Source: Helicobacter cinaedi CCUG 18818 = ATCC BAA-847 (lineage in GTDB: Bacteria; Campylobacterota; Campylobacteria; Campylobacterales; Helicobacteraceae). Taken from it: a stretch of DNA of 64,000 nucleotides. Both the position numbers and the translations under genes were made by a program. Shown piece after piece: positions 19,305 through 27,119 of this stretch. The notes beneath the pieces were generated by a model. That model did no database searches. It saw only the letters and a list, made by a program, of their open reading frames with translations, and was not told where the DNA came from. Numbering within the stretch: position 1 is the stretch's first letter; each line of letters opens with the position of its first letter. The stretch is from positions 569,318-633,317 of the forward strand of contig NZ_DS990391.1 of NCBI RefSeq assembly GCF_000155475.1, read 5' to 3'.

Positions 19305-19661
19305 ATGATTGATTATCAATTTTTTGAAACACTTCTTAATGAACGACTTGACAAGCTCAGTGAAAGTATCAGCCACAAAAATACGCAGATAAAAAATATC
19401 CAAGATACGCATCATAAAGATGAGGGTGATATTGTCCGGGCTGGACTGCAGGGGAATTTAGAAATGGGTATGATTGATTTGTATCATAATGAAATGCGTG
19501 ATATTCGCAACTCCTTGCAAAAGCTTAAAGATGGTATCTTTGGAATCTGTGAAATGTGCGATGATGAAATTGATGTAGAGCGTCTCAAAGTCAAGCCTCA
19601 CGCAAAGTATTGCATTAACTGCCGTGAGCTTTATGAAAAATCTCAAAAAAAGGAGCGATAG
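19305..19661 (+). CDS. DksA/TraR-family zinc-finger regulator
   Basis: The 118-aa product begins with a coiled-coil-like helical region (LLNERLDKLSESISHKNTQI). It ends in a four-cysteine zinc finger, CEMCDDEIDVERLKVKPHAK followed by YCINC. DksA-type proteins bind in the RNA polymerase secondary channel and modify transcription with ppGpp. The coiled-coil tip carries acidic residues (HHKDEGDIVRAGLQ), as expected for an active member. It is shorter than E. coli DksA (151 aa). An AGGAGG ribosome-binding site precedes the ATG. It sits between rlmH and a membrane protein gene, with no gap to the latter. Confidence 0.85.
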   Translation: MIDYQFFETLLNERLDKLSESISHKNTQIKNIQDTHHKDEGDIVRAGLQGNLEMGMIDLYHNEMRDIRNSLQKLKDGIFGICEMCDDEIDVERLKVKPHAKYCINCRELYEKSQKKER

Positions 19662-20684
19662 ATGAAACTCAAATATTATGTTATTTTCTCATTTGTCTTT
19701 ATGTTTATTATGGGGCTATATGTGTATAGTTTGGAATCTAGCACTTATACTTATGATTTGCCCTTTAGCACAACACAGCTAACATTACCTGTGGCGGTTT
19801 GGATTCTAGGGATTGTGCTTGTGTTTTTTATAATGACTTTGATTTTCTTTGCTTCAGCGTGGGCGAAAGAAATGCTAGAAGATTATCATCGTAAAAGTGA
19901 CTATGACAAACTCCTTACGCAAATCAACGAACAAGCACTCAATCAACCCATTAAAGACCGCGTATATAAACGCAAAGCCTTTGGGGATTTATCAAAAATT
20001 TTGCAAAGATTCTATCTTAAGCCTAGACTTGATTCTATGGAGAGTTTTAACCGAAAAATTGATAGCCTATTTGAAACCTACAAAGATGTGATGAGCGGCA
20101 AAGTTGTGGATTTGAAAAAATATCATTTAAGCAAGGACAATAAGTTTAATCTCCAAAATCTCAAAAATAAGATTAAAGCCGATTATAAAAATGGCTTTTC
20201 ACTTTTAGATAAAGAATACCCAGATGAGCTGAAAAGCTACGCAGCACTTGAGATTCTAAAAAATGGTGATTCAAAAGATTTAGATAAGCTTGTAGCCCAG
20301 CTACCAAACCTTACCCTTGATAAAGCTTTGGTGCAGGAATTATTGCAGGTGTATTTGAAATATCCAAACACGATTGAAACTAAGCATTTAAGTGAAAGCT
20401 TCAAAAGTGCGGGGTGTGATGCGTTTGAATATATCCAATACGCCAAGGAAAGCAAAGGTATATTAAACCCTGATGAATGGATTAGATTCTTTGAAGAATG
20501 TGCGGATAATGATGAAAATGCGGAAATGGCGTTTTTCTATGTGCTGTTTGAACTAGAGATGATTGATAAGGCAAAAGAGCGACACAAATCCCACGCTAAG
20601 GGCGAATATACAGCTATTGATGCGTATTTAGACTTAAAAGCTAGTGGCAAAAACTATCCATTTGATATTTTTGTTTTATCATAA
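19662..20684 (+). CDS. conserved membrane protein, function unknown
   Basis: The 340-aa protein has two hydrophobic segments, residues about 7-26 and 44-68. Together with the short loop between them they look like a LapA-type membrane hairpin. A long charged, helix-rich cytoplasmic part follows. Neither enzyme motifs nor cysteine clusters are present. The start codon follows the stop of the DksA-like gene directly, with the ribosome-binding site AAGGAGCG inside that gene's end, so it is the last gene of the accD operon. The arrangement suggests an epsilon-group-specific protein. I cannot assign a role. Confidence 0.75.
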   Translation: MKLKYYVIFSFVFMFIMGLYVYSLESSTYTYDLPFSTTQLTLPVAVWILGIVLVFFIMTLIFFASAWAKEMLEDYHRKSDYDKLLTQINEQALNQPIKDRVYKRKAFGDLSKILQRFYLKPRLDSMESFNRKIDSLFETYKDVMSGKVVDLKKYHLSKDNKFNLQNLKNKIKADYKNGFSLLDKEYPDELKSYAALEILKNGDSKDLDKLVAQLPNLTLDKALVQELLQVYLKYPNTIETKHLSESFKSAGCDAFEYIQYAKESKGILNPDEWIRFFEECADNDENAEMAFFYVLFELEMIDKAKERHKSHAKGEYTAIDAYLDLKASGKNYPFDIFVLS

Positions 20685-20774
20685 GCCACGGATTTTAGGA
20701 TTACTTACCTTTGGCTAAGCCTTGAGTGAGTGTTTGCGTAGCTCTAGGCTTATCTCCCCTAGCCCCAAAAGCTT

Positions 20775-20792
20775 TGCCTTAGGCTTGGTAAA
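20775..20792. repeat. degenerate dispersed repeat, copy 2
   Basis: This matches 1973-1990 at 17 of 18 positions, with weaker similarity beyond. It sits in the 198-bp gap between the membrane protein gene and the convergent cysE, which otherwise shows no gene. Confidence 0.35.
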
Positions 20793-20882
20793 GCCATAAT
20801 TCCAACTCAAAACTTCCATAAATGATTTTGTTTTATGTCTTTAGGCAAATTTAGAATCTTTCCAAATCTACCAAAGCAAGAT

Positions 20883-21641
20883 TTACCCCCTCAAACTACG
20901 CAAGAAAGCCGAGTAGATTCTATCTAGTTCTTCTTTTTCATTTTGGTGTTTTTGTGATGTAGCATTTTCAGCAGAATCTGACATAGATTCTACAATCTGT
21001 GATTCTAAAATCTGTATGCGTTTTAAAAGATATTCAAACAATGCTCTATCAATATCAGGTAGCTTATTTATCGCACTTGCTTCTTTTGCCCTGCCTTTGA
21101 CTATTACCCGTGCGGGAATCCCAACTGCCGTGCAGTCTTTAGGTACATCTTTTATCACCACAGAATTTGCCCCAATCTTAGCATTCTCCCCAACGCGTAT
21201 ATTCCCTAGAATCTTAGCCCCCGCTCCAATCACCACGCCATCTTCAATAGTAGGGTGTCTTTTGACTTTATCAAGGCTTGTCCCTCCAAGCGTTACTCCT
21301 TGATAAATCATCACATCATTGCCAACTTCTGCCGTCTCGCCTATCACCACACCAATGGCGTGGTCAATAAACACTCGCCTACCTATCTTTGCAGCAGGGT
21401 GAATATCTACATTTGTAATAAAACCTGTAAGTCCCATAATGATTCTAGCCACAACCTTGAATCCAGCCCTATGCAAACGATGTGCGATACGATAATGCAC
21501 CAATGCAATAAGCCCGGGATAATTAAAAAATAGCTCTATACTGCTATTAATCGCAGGGTCTTTTTGCCGCACTATGCAAAAATCCTCTTTTATCATCTGC
21601 CACAAGCTAACTTTTTGCTCTTCTGCTTTTTGTGTTTCCAT
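20883..21641 (-). CDS. cysE: serine O-acetyltransferase
   Basis: The 252-aa protein has the left-handed beta-helix hexapeptide repeats of CysE. The active-site block is GLTGFITNVDIHPAAKIGRR with histidine, followed by VFIDHAIGVVIGETAEVGND and VTLGGTSLDKVKRHPTIED. The PAYRxxH-like residue set of long CysE enzymes is reduced. It makes O-acetylserine for cysteine synthesis. The C-terminal 50 residues are a charged low-complexity tail (SAENATSQKHQNEKEELDR), longer than in typical short CysE proteins. It follows speA by 13 bp and probably shares its transcript. Confidence 0.93.
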   Translation of the reverse strand: METQKAEEQKVSLWQMIKEDFCIVRQKDPAINSSIELFFNYPGLIALVHYRIAHRLHRAGFKVVARIIMGLTGFITNVDIHPAAKIGRRVFIDHAIGVVIGETAEVGNDVMIYQGVTLGGTSLDKVKRHPTIEDGVVIGAGAKILGNIRVGENAKIGANSVVIKDVPKDCTAVGIPARVIVKGRAKEASAINKLPDIDRALFEYLLKRIQILESQIVESMSDSAENATSQKHQNEKEELDRIYSAFLRSLRG

Positions 21642-21654
21642 ATCTCAAACTAGC

Positions 21655-23505
21655 CTATTGCTTTTTAGTCGTAATGGTGCGGAGATAGCCATTCTCACTT
21701 AGCATTACATATAATCGCCCTAGCATTTCCTTTTTGCCCTCACTATCAAGATTTTGATTTTCTTCAATATGTTGCTTTAGCCGCCGCTCAATATCCTTTG
21801 TATCATAATCTAAATCATCTAGCACATCTAAAATCGTCTGTGCCTCAATGAGATTTTCTAGCTCATAGCCTTTATTTAAATCATCATCAAACTCAACGCT
21901 AAATTCCGTTGGGTGCGTAAAAAGATTATGTCGCATTCCCAGCACCTCTTGATACGCCCCCACAAGGAAGAATCCTAAGAAATACTCCTCCTTTGTTACA
22001 TCTACATCGTGTAAAAATAGGGGCGAACTCGCATTAAAAGCAATCTCACCATCACTATCACAAGTAATATCCCATAAACTAGCAGAACGGTTTGGGCGGC
22101 GATTAAGCCTATCAAGTGGCATAACAGGGAAGTTTTGTGCCAAGCCCCAATAATCAGGTAAACTTTGAAAAAAGCTACAATTAAGCAAATACCGCTCTTG
22201 CACCTGCTCTTGAATCTGCAAAATCTCATTATAGTTTTTATGCTTCAAAAGCTTTATAACTTTTTTGATAATCAAATGCACCAACACTTCGGTATTGCTC
22301 CTATCTTGCAAATCAATATAGCCCAAGTCAAAAAGTGTGAGTAAAGATTCCATATGATCAAGGCTATCGTGCAAATACTCAATGGCGTTTTTCTCAACCA
22401 CGCTATTATACAAGTCAAAAAGCTCCTCTATAAGCGGTGGGTTGCTCTTTTTAAGACGCAGGGCTTTTTCATCGTATTCTTGTGAGAAAAGCTCTAGCAC
22501 CGGTGCTACAAGCACGGCGTGGCTTGCGGCAATAAAACGACCAGATTCTATAAAAATATCCGGCTCTGGCTCTTTTTTATTTTTCGCAATTTCTCGTAGT
22601 GAAAACACCACATCACCGCTAAACTCACTTAATGTATAGTTGCGATTATTCTTGCCCTCGTGCTGGGTGTATTCCACCGCTAAGCCTCCGCCGATATTCA
22701 CACATTGCAGGTTTTTTGCCCCCTTTTTTCTTAGCTCGGCATAGATGTTTCCTGCCTCTCGTATGGCTTTTTTAAGCGGTGAAATATCGCTGATTTGACT
22801 GCCGATGTGGAAGTGAATCATCGTAAATTTATGCAGTAATTGCTCTTTTTCAAGCATTTTAATGGCTTCTAGCAATTCTGTGCTTGTTAGCCCAAACTTT
22901 GAGTTTATACCCCCGCTTTTTGCCCAGATTCCCACACCTGTGCTGTGAAGGCGTATTCTAAGCCCTATATTTGGATAAGGCTCTCCTAGTTCGTGTGCCA
23001 CTTCAATAATTGTCTCTAACTCATTTAGCCCTTCAATCGTTAGCGTAATGTCGTGTCCCATATTCGCCGCTGAAAAACCTAGAGAAATCATCTCCTTATC
23101 TTTAAATCCATTTACCGTGATGGGCGAGTTCTTATTCGTATAAGCCATAGCTAGGATAAGCTCGGATTTGCTCCCTGCTTCTAGTCCATAGCATTTATCT
23201 TGGCTTTGCTCCACAAGGGGCAAAACAAAATTTGGCATTTGATTAACCTTCAAAGGAAAAACCGCCTTAAACTTGCCCTTGTAGGAATACTCCTTAATCG
23301 CCCCTTCAAAAGCCTTAAACACCTTATCCACTTGATTTTTGATTAAATGTGGAAAACGCAAAAGCAAAGGTCCTTTATACCCCCGCTCTCTTGCGTCTTG
23401 AACGATATCAATAAGAGCTGGTCTATGCTTGTAATTCACCTTAACCTTGCCTTCAGAAATAATAAAGTCATTATTGCCCCAAAAGTTAATCCCATAATCC
23501 ACCAT
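21655..23505 (-). CDS. speA: biosynthetic arginine decarboxylase
   Basis: The 616-aa protein is a fold-III PLP enzyme that converts arginine to agmatine for polyamine synthesis. The PLP lysine lies in AVFPLKVNQMPNFV near residue 85. The phosphate-binding glycine block is CVNIGGGLAVEYTQHEG. The second-domain motif WDITCDSDGEIA is near 480 and contains the catalytic cysteine; GAYQEVLGMRHNLF follows. The length agrees with other SpeA proteins. It is the first gene ahead of cysE and is divergent from ybeY. Confidence 0.96.
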   Translation of the reverse strand: MVDYGINFWGNNDFIISEGKVKVNYKHRPALIDIVQDARERGYKGPLLLRFPHLIKNQVDKVFKAFEGAIKEYSYKGKFKAVFPLKVNQMPNFVLPLVEQSQDKCYGLEAGSKSELILAMAYTNKNSPITVNGFKDKEMISLGFSAANMGHDITLTIEGLNELETIIEVAHELGEPYPNIGLRIRLHSTGVGIWAKSGGINSKFGLTSTELLEAIKMLEKEQLLHKFTMIHFHIGSQISDISPLKKAIREAGNIYAELRKKGAKNLQCVNIGGGLAVEYTQHEGKNNRNYTLSEFSGDVVFSLREIAKNKKEPEPDIFIESGRFIAASHAVLVAPVLELFSQEYDEKALRLKKSNPPLIEELFDLYNSVVEKNAIEYLHDSLDHMESLLTLFDLGYIDLQDRSNTEVLVHLIIKKVIKLLKHKNYNEILQIQEQVQERYLLNCSFFQSLPDYWGLAQNFPVMPLDRLNRRPNRSASLWDITCDSDGEIAFNASSPLFLHDVDVTKEEYFLGFFLVGAYQEVLGMRHNLFTHPTEFSVEFDDDLNKGYELENLIEAQTILDVLDDLDYDTKDIERRLKQHIEENQNLDSEGKKEMLGRLYVMLSENGYLRTITTKKQ

Positions 23506-23674
23506 AGCGATTCCTTGCTTACAAAAAATGAGTTTGCATTATAGCAAGTTGTGAGTTTTTATCAAGCTACAAGATTCTAAATAAGAGATTGTAAAAAGGG
23601 ATTCTAAACTTGAGATAAATCCCATAAAAATGTATAATCCACACCAAAACGCCACACAAAATACAATCAATACA

Positions 23675-24295
23675 ATGGAGATAACTTTGCAAACACGATA
23701 CACTGAATCTAGCCCTATGCCACAGCTTGAGATAGATGAGAGTAGCCCTTATAAAAATGAGCTAGAGAAGCTTTTGCTTGAGATAGGGAATCTTGGGCTA
23801 ATCAAGGGGGATTTTTCACATTGCAGTCTTGAAGTGGTTTTTGTAGATTCCAAAACAATGAGAGAGATTAACCGCACACATCGGGGCAAGCTTAGCACAA
23901 CAGATGTGCTAAGCTTCCCTTTAGAATGTGATTTTATGGCGTGTGATTTTGCGGAGGGCGATTTTATGGAAAGCGATTTTGACTTTAGCCCCTTAGATAG
24001 CACCGCCCCATTTGAACGCCTTTTAGGAAGCATTGTGATAAACACCGAGCTTGCCAAAGCAATGAGTGAAAGCTACAATCATACCCTGATAGATGAGATA
24101 AGTTTGCTTTTTATCCACGGCTTTTTGCATATCTTAGGCTTTGATCACGAAGTGGATAATGGGGAGCAAAGAGCCTTAGAACAGTGTATTATAGAATCTA
24201 TCGGGCTAAAACAAAGCTTGATTGTAAGGGCAGAGGCGGATTCTAGCAACGACAGCAAAAAAACACCCTTTCTCCGTCATTGCGAAGCTCTTTAG
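23675..24295 (+). CDS. ybeY: endoribonuclease YbeY (rRNA maturation factor)
   Basis: The zinc site HGFLHILGFDH and the upstream MREINRTHRGKLSTTDVLSF identify YbeY, which matures the 16S rRNA 3' end and takes part in ribosome quality control. The start is uncertain: ATG 23630, ATG 23675 and TTG 23687 (after GGAG) are all possible. Compared with H. pylori YbeY as I remember it, two parts are extra. An acidic insert of about 28 residues, built from four 15-base units, follows SFPLE. A tail of about 25 residues ends in RHCEAL, encoded by a dispersed repeat. Both lie outside the catalytic motifs, so the enzyme may still work. Confidence 0.88.
   Translation: MEITLQTRYTESSPMPQLEIDESSPYKNELEKLLLEIGNLGLIKGDFSHCSLEVVFVDSKTMREINRTHRGKLSTTDVLSFPLECDFMACDFAEGDFMESDFDFSPLDSTAPFERLLGSIVINTELAKAMSESYNHTLIDEISLLFIHGFLHILGFDHEVDNGEQRALEQCIIESIGLKQSLIVRAEADSSNDSKKTPFLRHCEAL
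23926..23985 (+). repeat. 15-base tandem repeat inside ybeY
   Basis: Four in-frame units of 15 bases begin at 23926, 23941, 23956 and 23971, each built on the core GATTTT. They encode D-F-M-x-x or similar, giving an acidic/aromatic insert (CDFMACDFAEGDFMESDFDF). The unit length is a multiple of three, so copy-number change would keep the frame. Confidence 0.75.
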
Positions 24296-24356
24296 GACTG
24301 AAGCAATCCACAAAAACCGCAGAATCTTATCACGACTAAAGCGAAGCGAAGTATCT
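24275..24356. repeat. dispersed repeat of the GTCATTGCGAAGC type, overlapping the ybeY 3' end
   Basis: The stretch begins CGTCATTGCGAAGC and reaches GAAGCAATCC at 24309. A second half ends AAGCGAAGCGAAGTATCT at 24356. Both halves belong to the style of GC-richer, REP-like elements that are scattered in many Helicobacter genomes. Related copies in this window are at 25008-25035 and 44573-44661. The first ten codons it supplies form the end of YbeY. Confidence 0.6.
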
Positions 24357-24610
24357 ATTCTAAGATTCTAAGTTTTTTATTTTTTAAGGGGAGTATGGAT
24401 TCCAAAACAACAGAATCTATCTATCAAGATTCACAAATATAAAAAATATTCTCTACCACTTCCGCAAAAAGAAAAAAGGTTTATCCCTCTTCGTTCGCAA
24501 TCGTGTCGCTCACCCCTTAGCCCCGAAAAAGTCTCCGCTTTTTACCCTTATGGGATTTGCGAGACTACATCGGCAATCAAGGGGCGAGCCTCGCTATTCC
24601 TTCTACTAGC

Positions 24611-24658
24611 ATAAAATCGGCAGAGGGACACTTCTGCCCGCCTTGAATCCGATTTTAT
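24611..24658. repeat. nested inverted repeat within the gene-free segment
   Basis: Outer arms ATAAAATCGG (24611-24620) and CCGATTTTAT (24649-24658) are exact inverted copies. An inner pair GGCAGA (24619-24624) and TCTGCC (24633-24638) competes with or extends the stem. It is part of the element bounded by 27-bp inverted repeats. Confidence 0.6.
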
Positions 24659-24679
24659 ACACTACAAAGCAGGCGAGAG

Positions 24680-24710
24680 TAATGGTTGCACACTTTGTGT
24701 GCAACCATTA
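24680..24710. repeat. 14-bp perfect stem-loop
   Basis: TAATGGTTGCACAC at 24680-24693 pairs perfectly with 24697-24710 across a 3-nt TTT loop. It lacks a T-run on either side, so it is not a standard terminator. Such a strong hairpin in AT-rich DNA is unlikely by chance. Confidence 0.7.
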
Positions 24711-24763
24711 ATTCTATGGATTCTGTTAGCGCAGAATCTCAAGTAGATTCTAAAACTATAGCA

Positions 24764-24786
24764 GTGGCAAGGCACGACTTTGCCAC
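24764..24786. repeat. 7-bp stem-loop in the gene-free segment
   Basis: GTGGCAA (24764-24770) and TTGCCAC (24780-24786) can pair around a 9-nt loop. It is the third hairpin of the same segment. Confidence 0.45.
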
Positions 24787-25007
24787 ATAAAATTAAATCG
24801 CGTGAAATGCAAACCTATAAAAGCGTTGTAGGGGTGAGCGACACGATTGCGAACGATATATAAGGGGGAGCGAGTGGCACGACTACGAGCCGACTTCGCG
24901 CGCAGTAGCGAAGCTACAAACCCACACTTGCAAATTCAAGCCCCTCCCCCCCTTATGAAAAGAAAGAAAGAAAAGAAAAACTCTAAAAATCAAAATGTTT
25001 CAAGCAG

Positions 25008-25035
25008 GGATACTTCGCTTACACTCAGTATGACA
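25008..25035. repeat. dispersed GGATACTTCGCT...AGTATGACA repeat half
   Basis: Read on the minus strand it starts TGTCATACTGAG and ends GCGAAGTATCC. This is the same design as the half-elements at 44573-44604 (TGTCATATTGAG...GCGAAGTATCT) and, in part, the end of 24275-24356. Confidence 0.55.
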
Positions 25036-25134
25036 AAGGATAGAATCGGTTTTGGATTCTGTGGTTTGGTTTGGGGGCTAGATTCTAAAAGACACTACAC
25101 GACACACAGCACTTCACGCACAACACGCTCTCCG

Positions 25135-25776
25135 CTATCGTATCTCTCGCCACACGGCAAGAAACTCCGCACTTATTTCTTCATCAATCACGCTTAAGCC
25201 CACACCCTCGCACATTATCCGCAAATGCCGCACTTTATAGGTGTATTCCATTTGATTCAAAGGATACAACGCATTATCAAGCCATATATACACACCCCAC
25301 ACGAGCATTTCACTCGCTGCCTTTGGATAGGCTACATTCAGTGAGCCATCGCTATTGCCCTCTTCTATCATAGATTCTACAATGGGCGTAAGATGTGTTT
25401 GTATGTGCTGTTGCTTATAGGCTAATGTCTGCATAGAACGCAAAAGCGATAATGAGCTTTTAATAATCTCCTTGTGCGTCAAAATATGCTTAAGATGAAG
25501 CAGGATAAGAGCTTTTAGCTTATCGCGTCCATTGATTTGAGAGCGTTCAATCTCCCAAATCTTTTCATTCTGCTCATCATACCGCCCCAAAATCGCATAC
25601 AAAATATCCTCTTTATTTTTGAAATGATGATAAATTGCCCCCTTTGTGTATCCACTCAATGCTAACTTATCAATAATATCCTGCATTTTGACATTTTCAA
25701 AGCCATAAGTGCTAAAGAGTTTGAGTGAAATATCTAGAATCTTATTTGTCGTTTTTATAGGGGTTTTCAAAGCCAT
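25135..25776 (-). CDS. TetR/AcrR-family transcriptional repressor
   Basis: The 213-aa protein has the TetR-type helix-turn-helix at residues 10-58. This includes LFSTYGFENVKMQDIIDKLA and TKGAIYHHFKNKEDILYAIL, the classic recognition-helix signature. The C-terminal ligand-binding part is helical and variable, so the inducer is unknown. A 29-bp palindrome 52 bp upstream of its start strongly resembles a TetR/AcrR operator, so autoregulation is likely. No efflux pump is adjacent. Its target operon must be elsewhere, or the gene only controls itself. Confidence 0.9.
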   Translation of the reverse strand: MALKTPIKTTNKILDISLKLFSTYGFENVKMQDIIDKLALSGYTKGAIYHHFKNKEDILYAILGRYDEQNEKIWEIERSQINGRDKLKALILLHLKHILTHKEIIKSSLSLLRSMQTLAYKQQHIQTHLTPIVESMIEEGNSDGSLNVAYPKAASEMLVWGVYIWLDNALYPLNQMEYTYKVRHLRIMCEGVGLSVIDEEISAEFLAVWREIR

Positions 25777-25827
25777 AACCTGCCTTTAATATCTCAATAT
25801 AGAGTGCAAAAATCACGCCAAGATTCT

Positions 25828-25856
25828 AACATACTTTTTACAAACAAAAGTATGTT
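25828..25856. promoter_or_regulatory. operator-like palindrome upstream of tetR-type gene
   Basis: Perfect 11-bp arms, AACATACTTTT (25828-25838) and AAAAGTATGTT (25846-25856), flank a 7-bp spacer. The form ACATAC...GTATGT is like AcrR-type operators of the TetR family. It lies between the ruvX stop and the repressor start on the same strand. There is no T-run after it, so operator is more likely than terminator. Confidence 0.65.
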
Positions 25857-25875
25857 TATATTATTAAAATAACGC

Positions 25876-26298
25876 CTATAAAGGATTATTAGATTCTAAA
25901 AATCTTTCTAAAATCAAAGTCGCACTAAGAGAATCTAGCCGCCCATCTTTTTGAATCTTAAGCCGATTTTGCACTCCCATATACGCACTTGATTGCAAAG
26001 CCTCTAGGCTTGTATAATCTTCATCAATATAGGCTATCTCCCCGCCAAATGCAACAAGCCCCACAAAATGCAAGATTCTTTTACGCGTATCACTATGCCC
26101 CGCTTCCCCACCGCTTGGCAGTCCAACGACTAGAATCTCAATCTCACGCGTTTTTAATATCTCGCTTAGTTCCTTAGAGGCTTGATTGCGATTTTTGCGT
26201 ATGATTGGCTCTATTGGCAGGATAATGCCAAGTTGTGTAACCGCTAAACCTATCCTTTTTAGCCCCACATCACAGGCTAGAATCTTTTTGTTTTCCAT
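25876..26298 (-). CDS. ruvX: RuvX/YqgF-family Holliday junction resolvase
   Basis: The 140-aa RNase H-fold protein starts with ILACDVGLKRIGLAV, which provides the first catalytic aspartate. It has the EILVVGLPSGG block, then AYIDEDYTSLEA and a C-terminal aspartate in RLDSLSATLIL. YqgF proteins process 5' ends of pre-16S rRNA and can act on Holliday junctions. It is the last gene of the min-deacetylase-dprA-ruvX run, touching dprA. Confidence 0.9.
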   Translation of the reverse strand: MENKKILACDVGLKRIGLAVTQLGIILPIEPIIRKNRNQASKELSEILKTREIEILVVGLPSGGEAGHSDTRKRILHFVGLVAFGGEIAYIDEDYTSLEALQSSAYMGVQNRLKIQKDGRLDSLSATLILERFLESNNPL

Positions 26299-27083
26299 TA
26301 AAGCACCCGTATGCTTCCAGATTCACGCACGATTTTGCCTTCAAGCTCGTATTCATAAATCTTTTCACCAAATTTTAAATACGCCTCCTCAAAGCTAGGA
26401 TTCTTCATACAAAATGCCAAAACCTCATCATTTTCTTGCAATTTCACGCCAAAAATCCCTTCCAAAAACGCATTTATATCATAAATACATTGTGCCTTGC
26501 CCTTGGCTAAAAGCTCTTGTGTCCCATCACTCTCCCCCAAACGATGAGGCAGGACAAAAAGCTCTTTTTTAAGCTCACAGGCGATTCTAGCACTCTGCAT
26601 TGAGCCACTTTGCTTATCTGCTTGGGGGATAATCACCACATCACTTAGGGCAATCACAAGCCGATTGCGTTCTAAAAAGCTAAATCTATGGGGCATATAT
26701 GGGCTTTCATACTCGCTTATTACCGCACATTCTTGCATCATTTTTTCAATCATTGTTTTATTTGAACGCGGATAGTAAATATCTAGGCTTGAGGGGGAGA
26801 ACATTATCGTGCGTGGAAAAGCGTGAATATGTGCGATAATATCCACACCAATCGCCCCTCCGCTCACCACTACACCTTGAAGCTTTGCGATATTTGAAGC
26901 GAGTTTAGCAACAAAGGACTTTGTGTAAGGATTAGGCTTTCTTGTGCCGACAATGGCGATTTTAGGCTGTACTTGAAGCAGTGAATCTAATGCCCCACCC
27001 TTATAAAAAAGCTTTTTTGGTGGATTTTTTAATGCTTTAAGATTTAAAGGGATAGATTCTAAAGATTGTATATCTGCTTTCAT
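26298..27083 (-). CDS. dprA: DNA-processing protein DprA (Smf)
   Basis: The protein has the Rossmann-like DprA core. KIAIVGTRKPNPYTKSFVAKL is followed by VVSGGAIGVDIIAHIHAF (GGAxGID motif). Later it has FSFLERNRLVIALSDVVIIPQ and SGSMQSARIACELKKELFVLP. DprA protects incoming single-stranded DNA and loads RecA during natural transformation. I place the start at 27083, where AAGGGGTGCAAG precedes the ATG; the longer frame to 27113 adds ten residues. Its 3' end meets the start of ruvX. No C-terminal winged-helix extension is obvious beyond residue 230. Confidence 0.92.
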   Translation of the reverse strand: MKADIQSLESIPLNLKALKNPPKKLFYKGGALDSLLQVQPKIAIVGTRKPNPYTKSFVAKLASNIAKLQGVVVSGGAIGVDIIAHIHAFPRTIMFSPSSLDIYYPRSNKTMIEKMMQECAVISEYESPYMPHRFSFLERNRLVIALSDVVIIPQADKQSGSMQSARIACELKKELFVLPHRLGESDGTQELLAKGKAQCIYDINAFLEGIFGVKLQENDEVLAFCMKNPSFEEAYLKFGEKIYEYELEGKIVRESGSIRVL

Positions 27084-27119
27084 CTTGCACCCCTTGAGAT
27101 TTTTAACGCACATTAGAAT

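Larger units (their letters stand above)
24491..24856. repeat. 366-bp segment bounded by 27-bp perfect inverted repeats, hairpin-rich
   Basis: The arms 24491-24517 and 24830-24856 are exact inverted copies (core TCGCAATCGTGTCGCTCACC without its first bases on the left side). Between them lie several strong hairpins and no frame that resembles a protein. The wider gap 24296-25134 (839 bp) is otherwise gene-free; a 116-codon plus-strand frame across it has repeat-derived, low-complexity translation and is not credible. The segment could be a small non-autonomous mobile element, a structured RNA, or nested repeat insertions. Confidence 0.6.

Noticed and set aside
24847-25197. A 116-codon plus-strand frame across the repeat-rich gap
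   Set aside because: Its translation is low-complexity, it runs through a dispersed repeat, and it overlaps the end of the tetR-type gene on the other strand.
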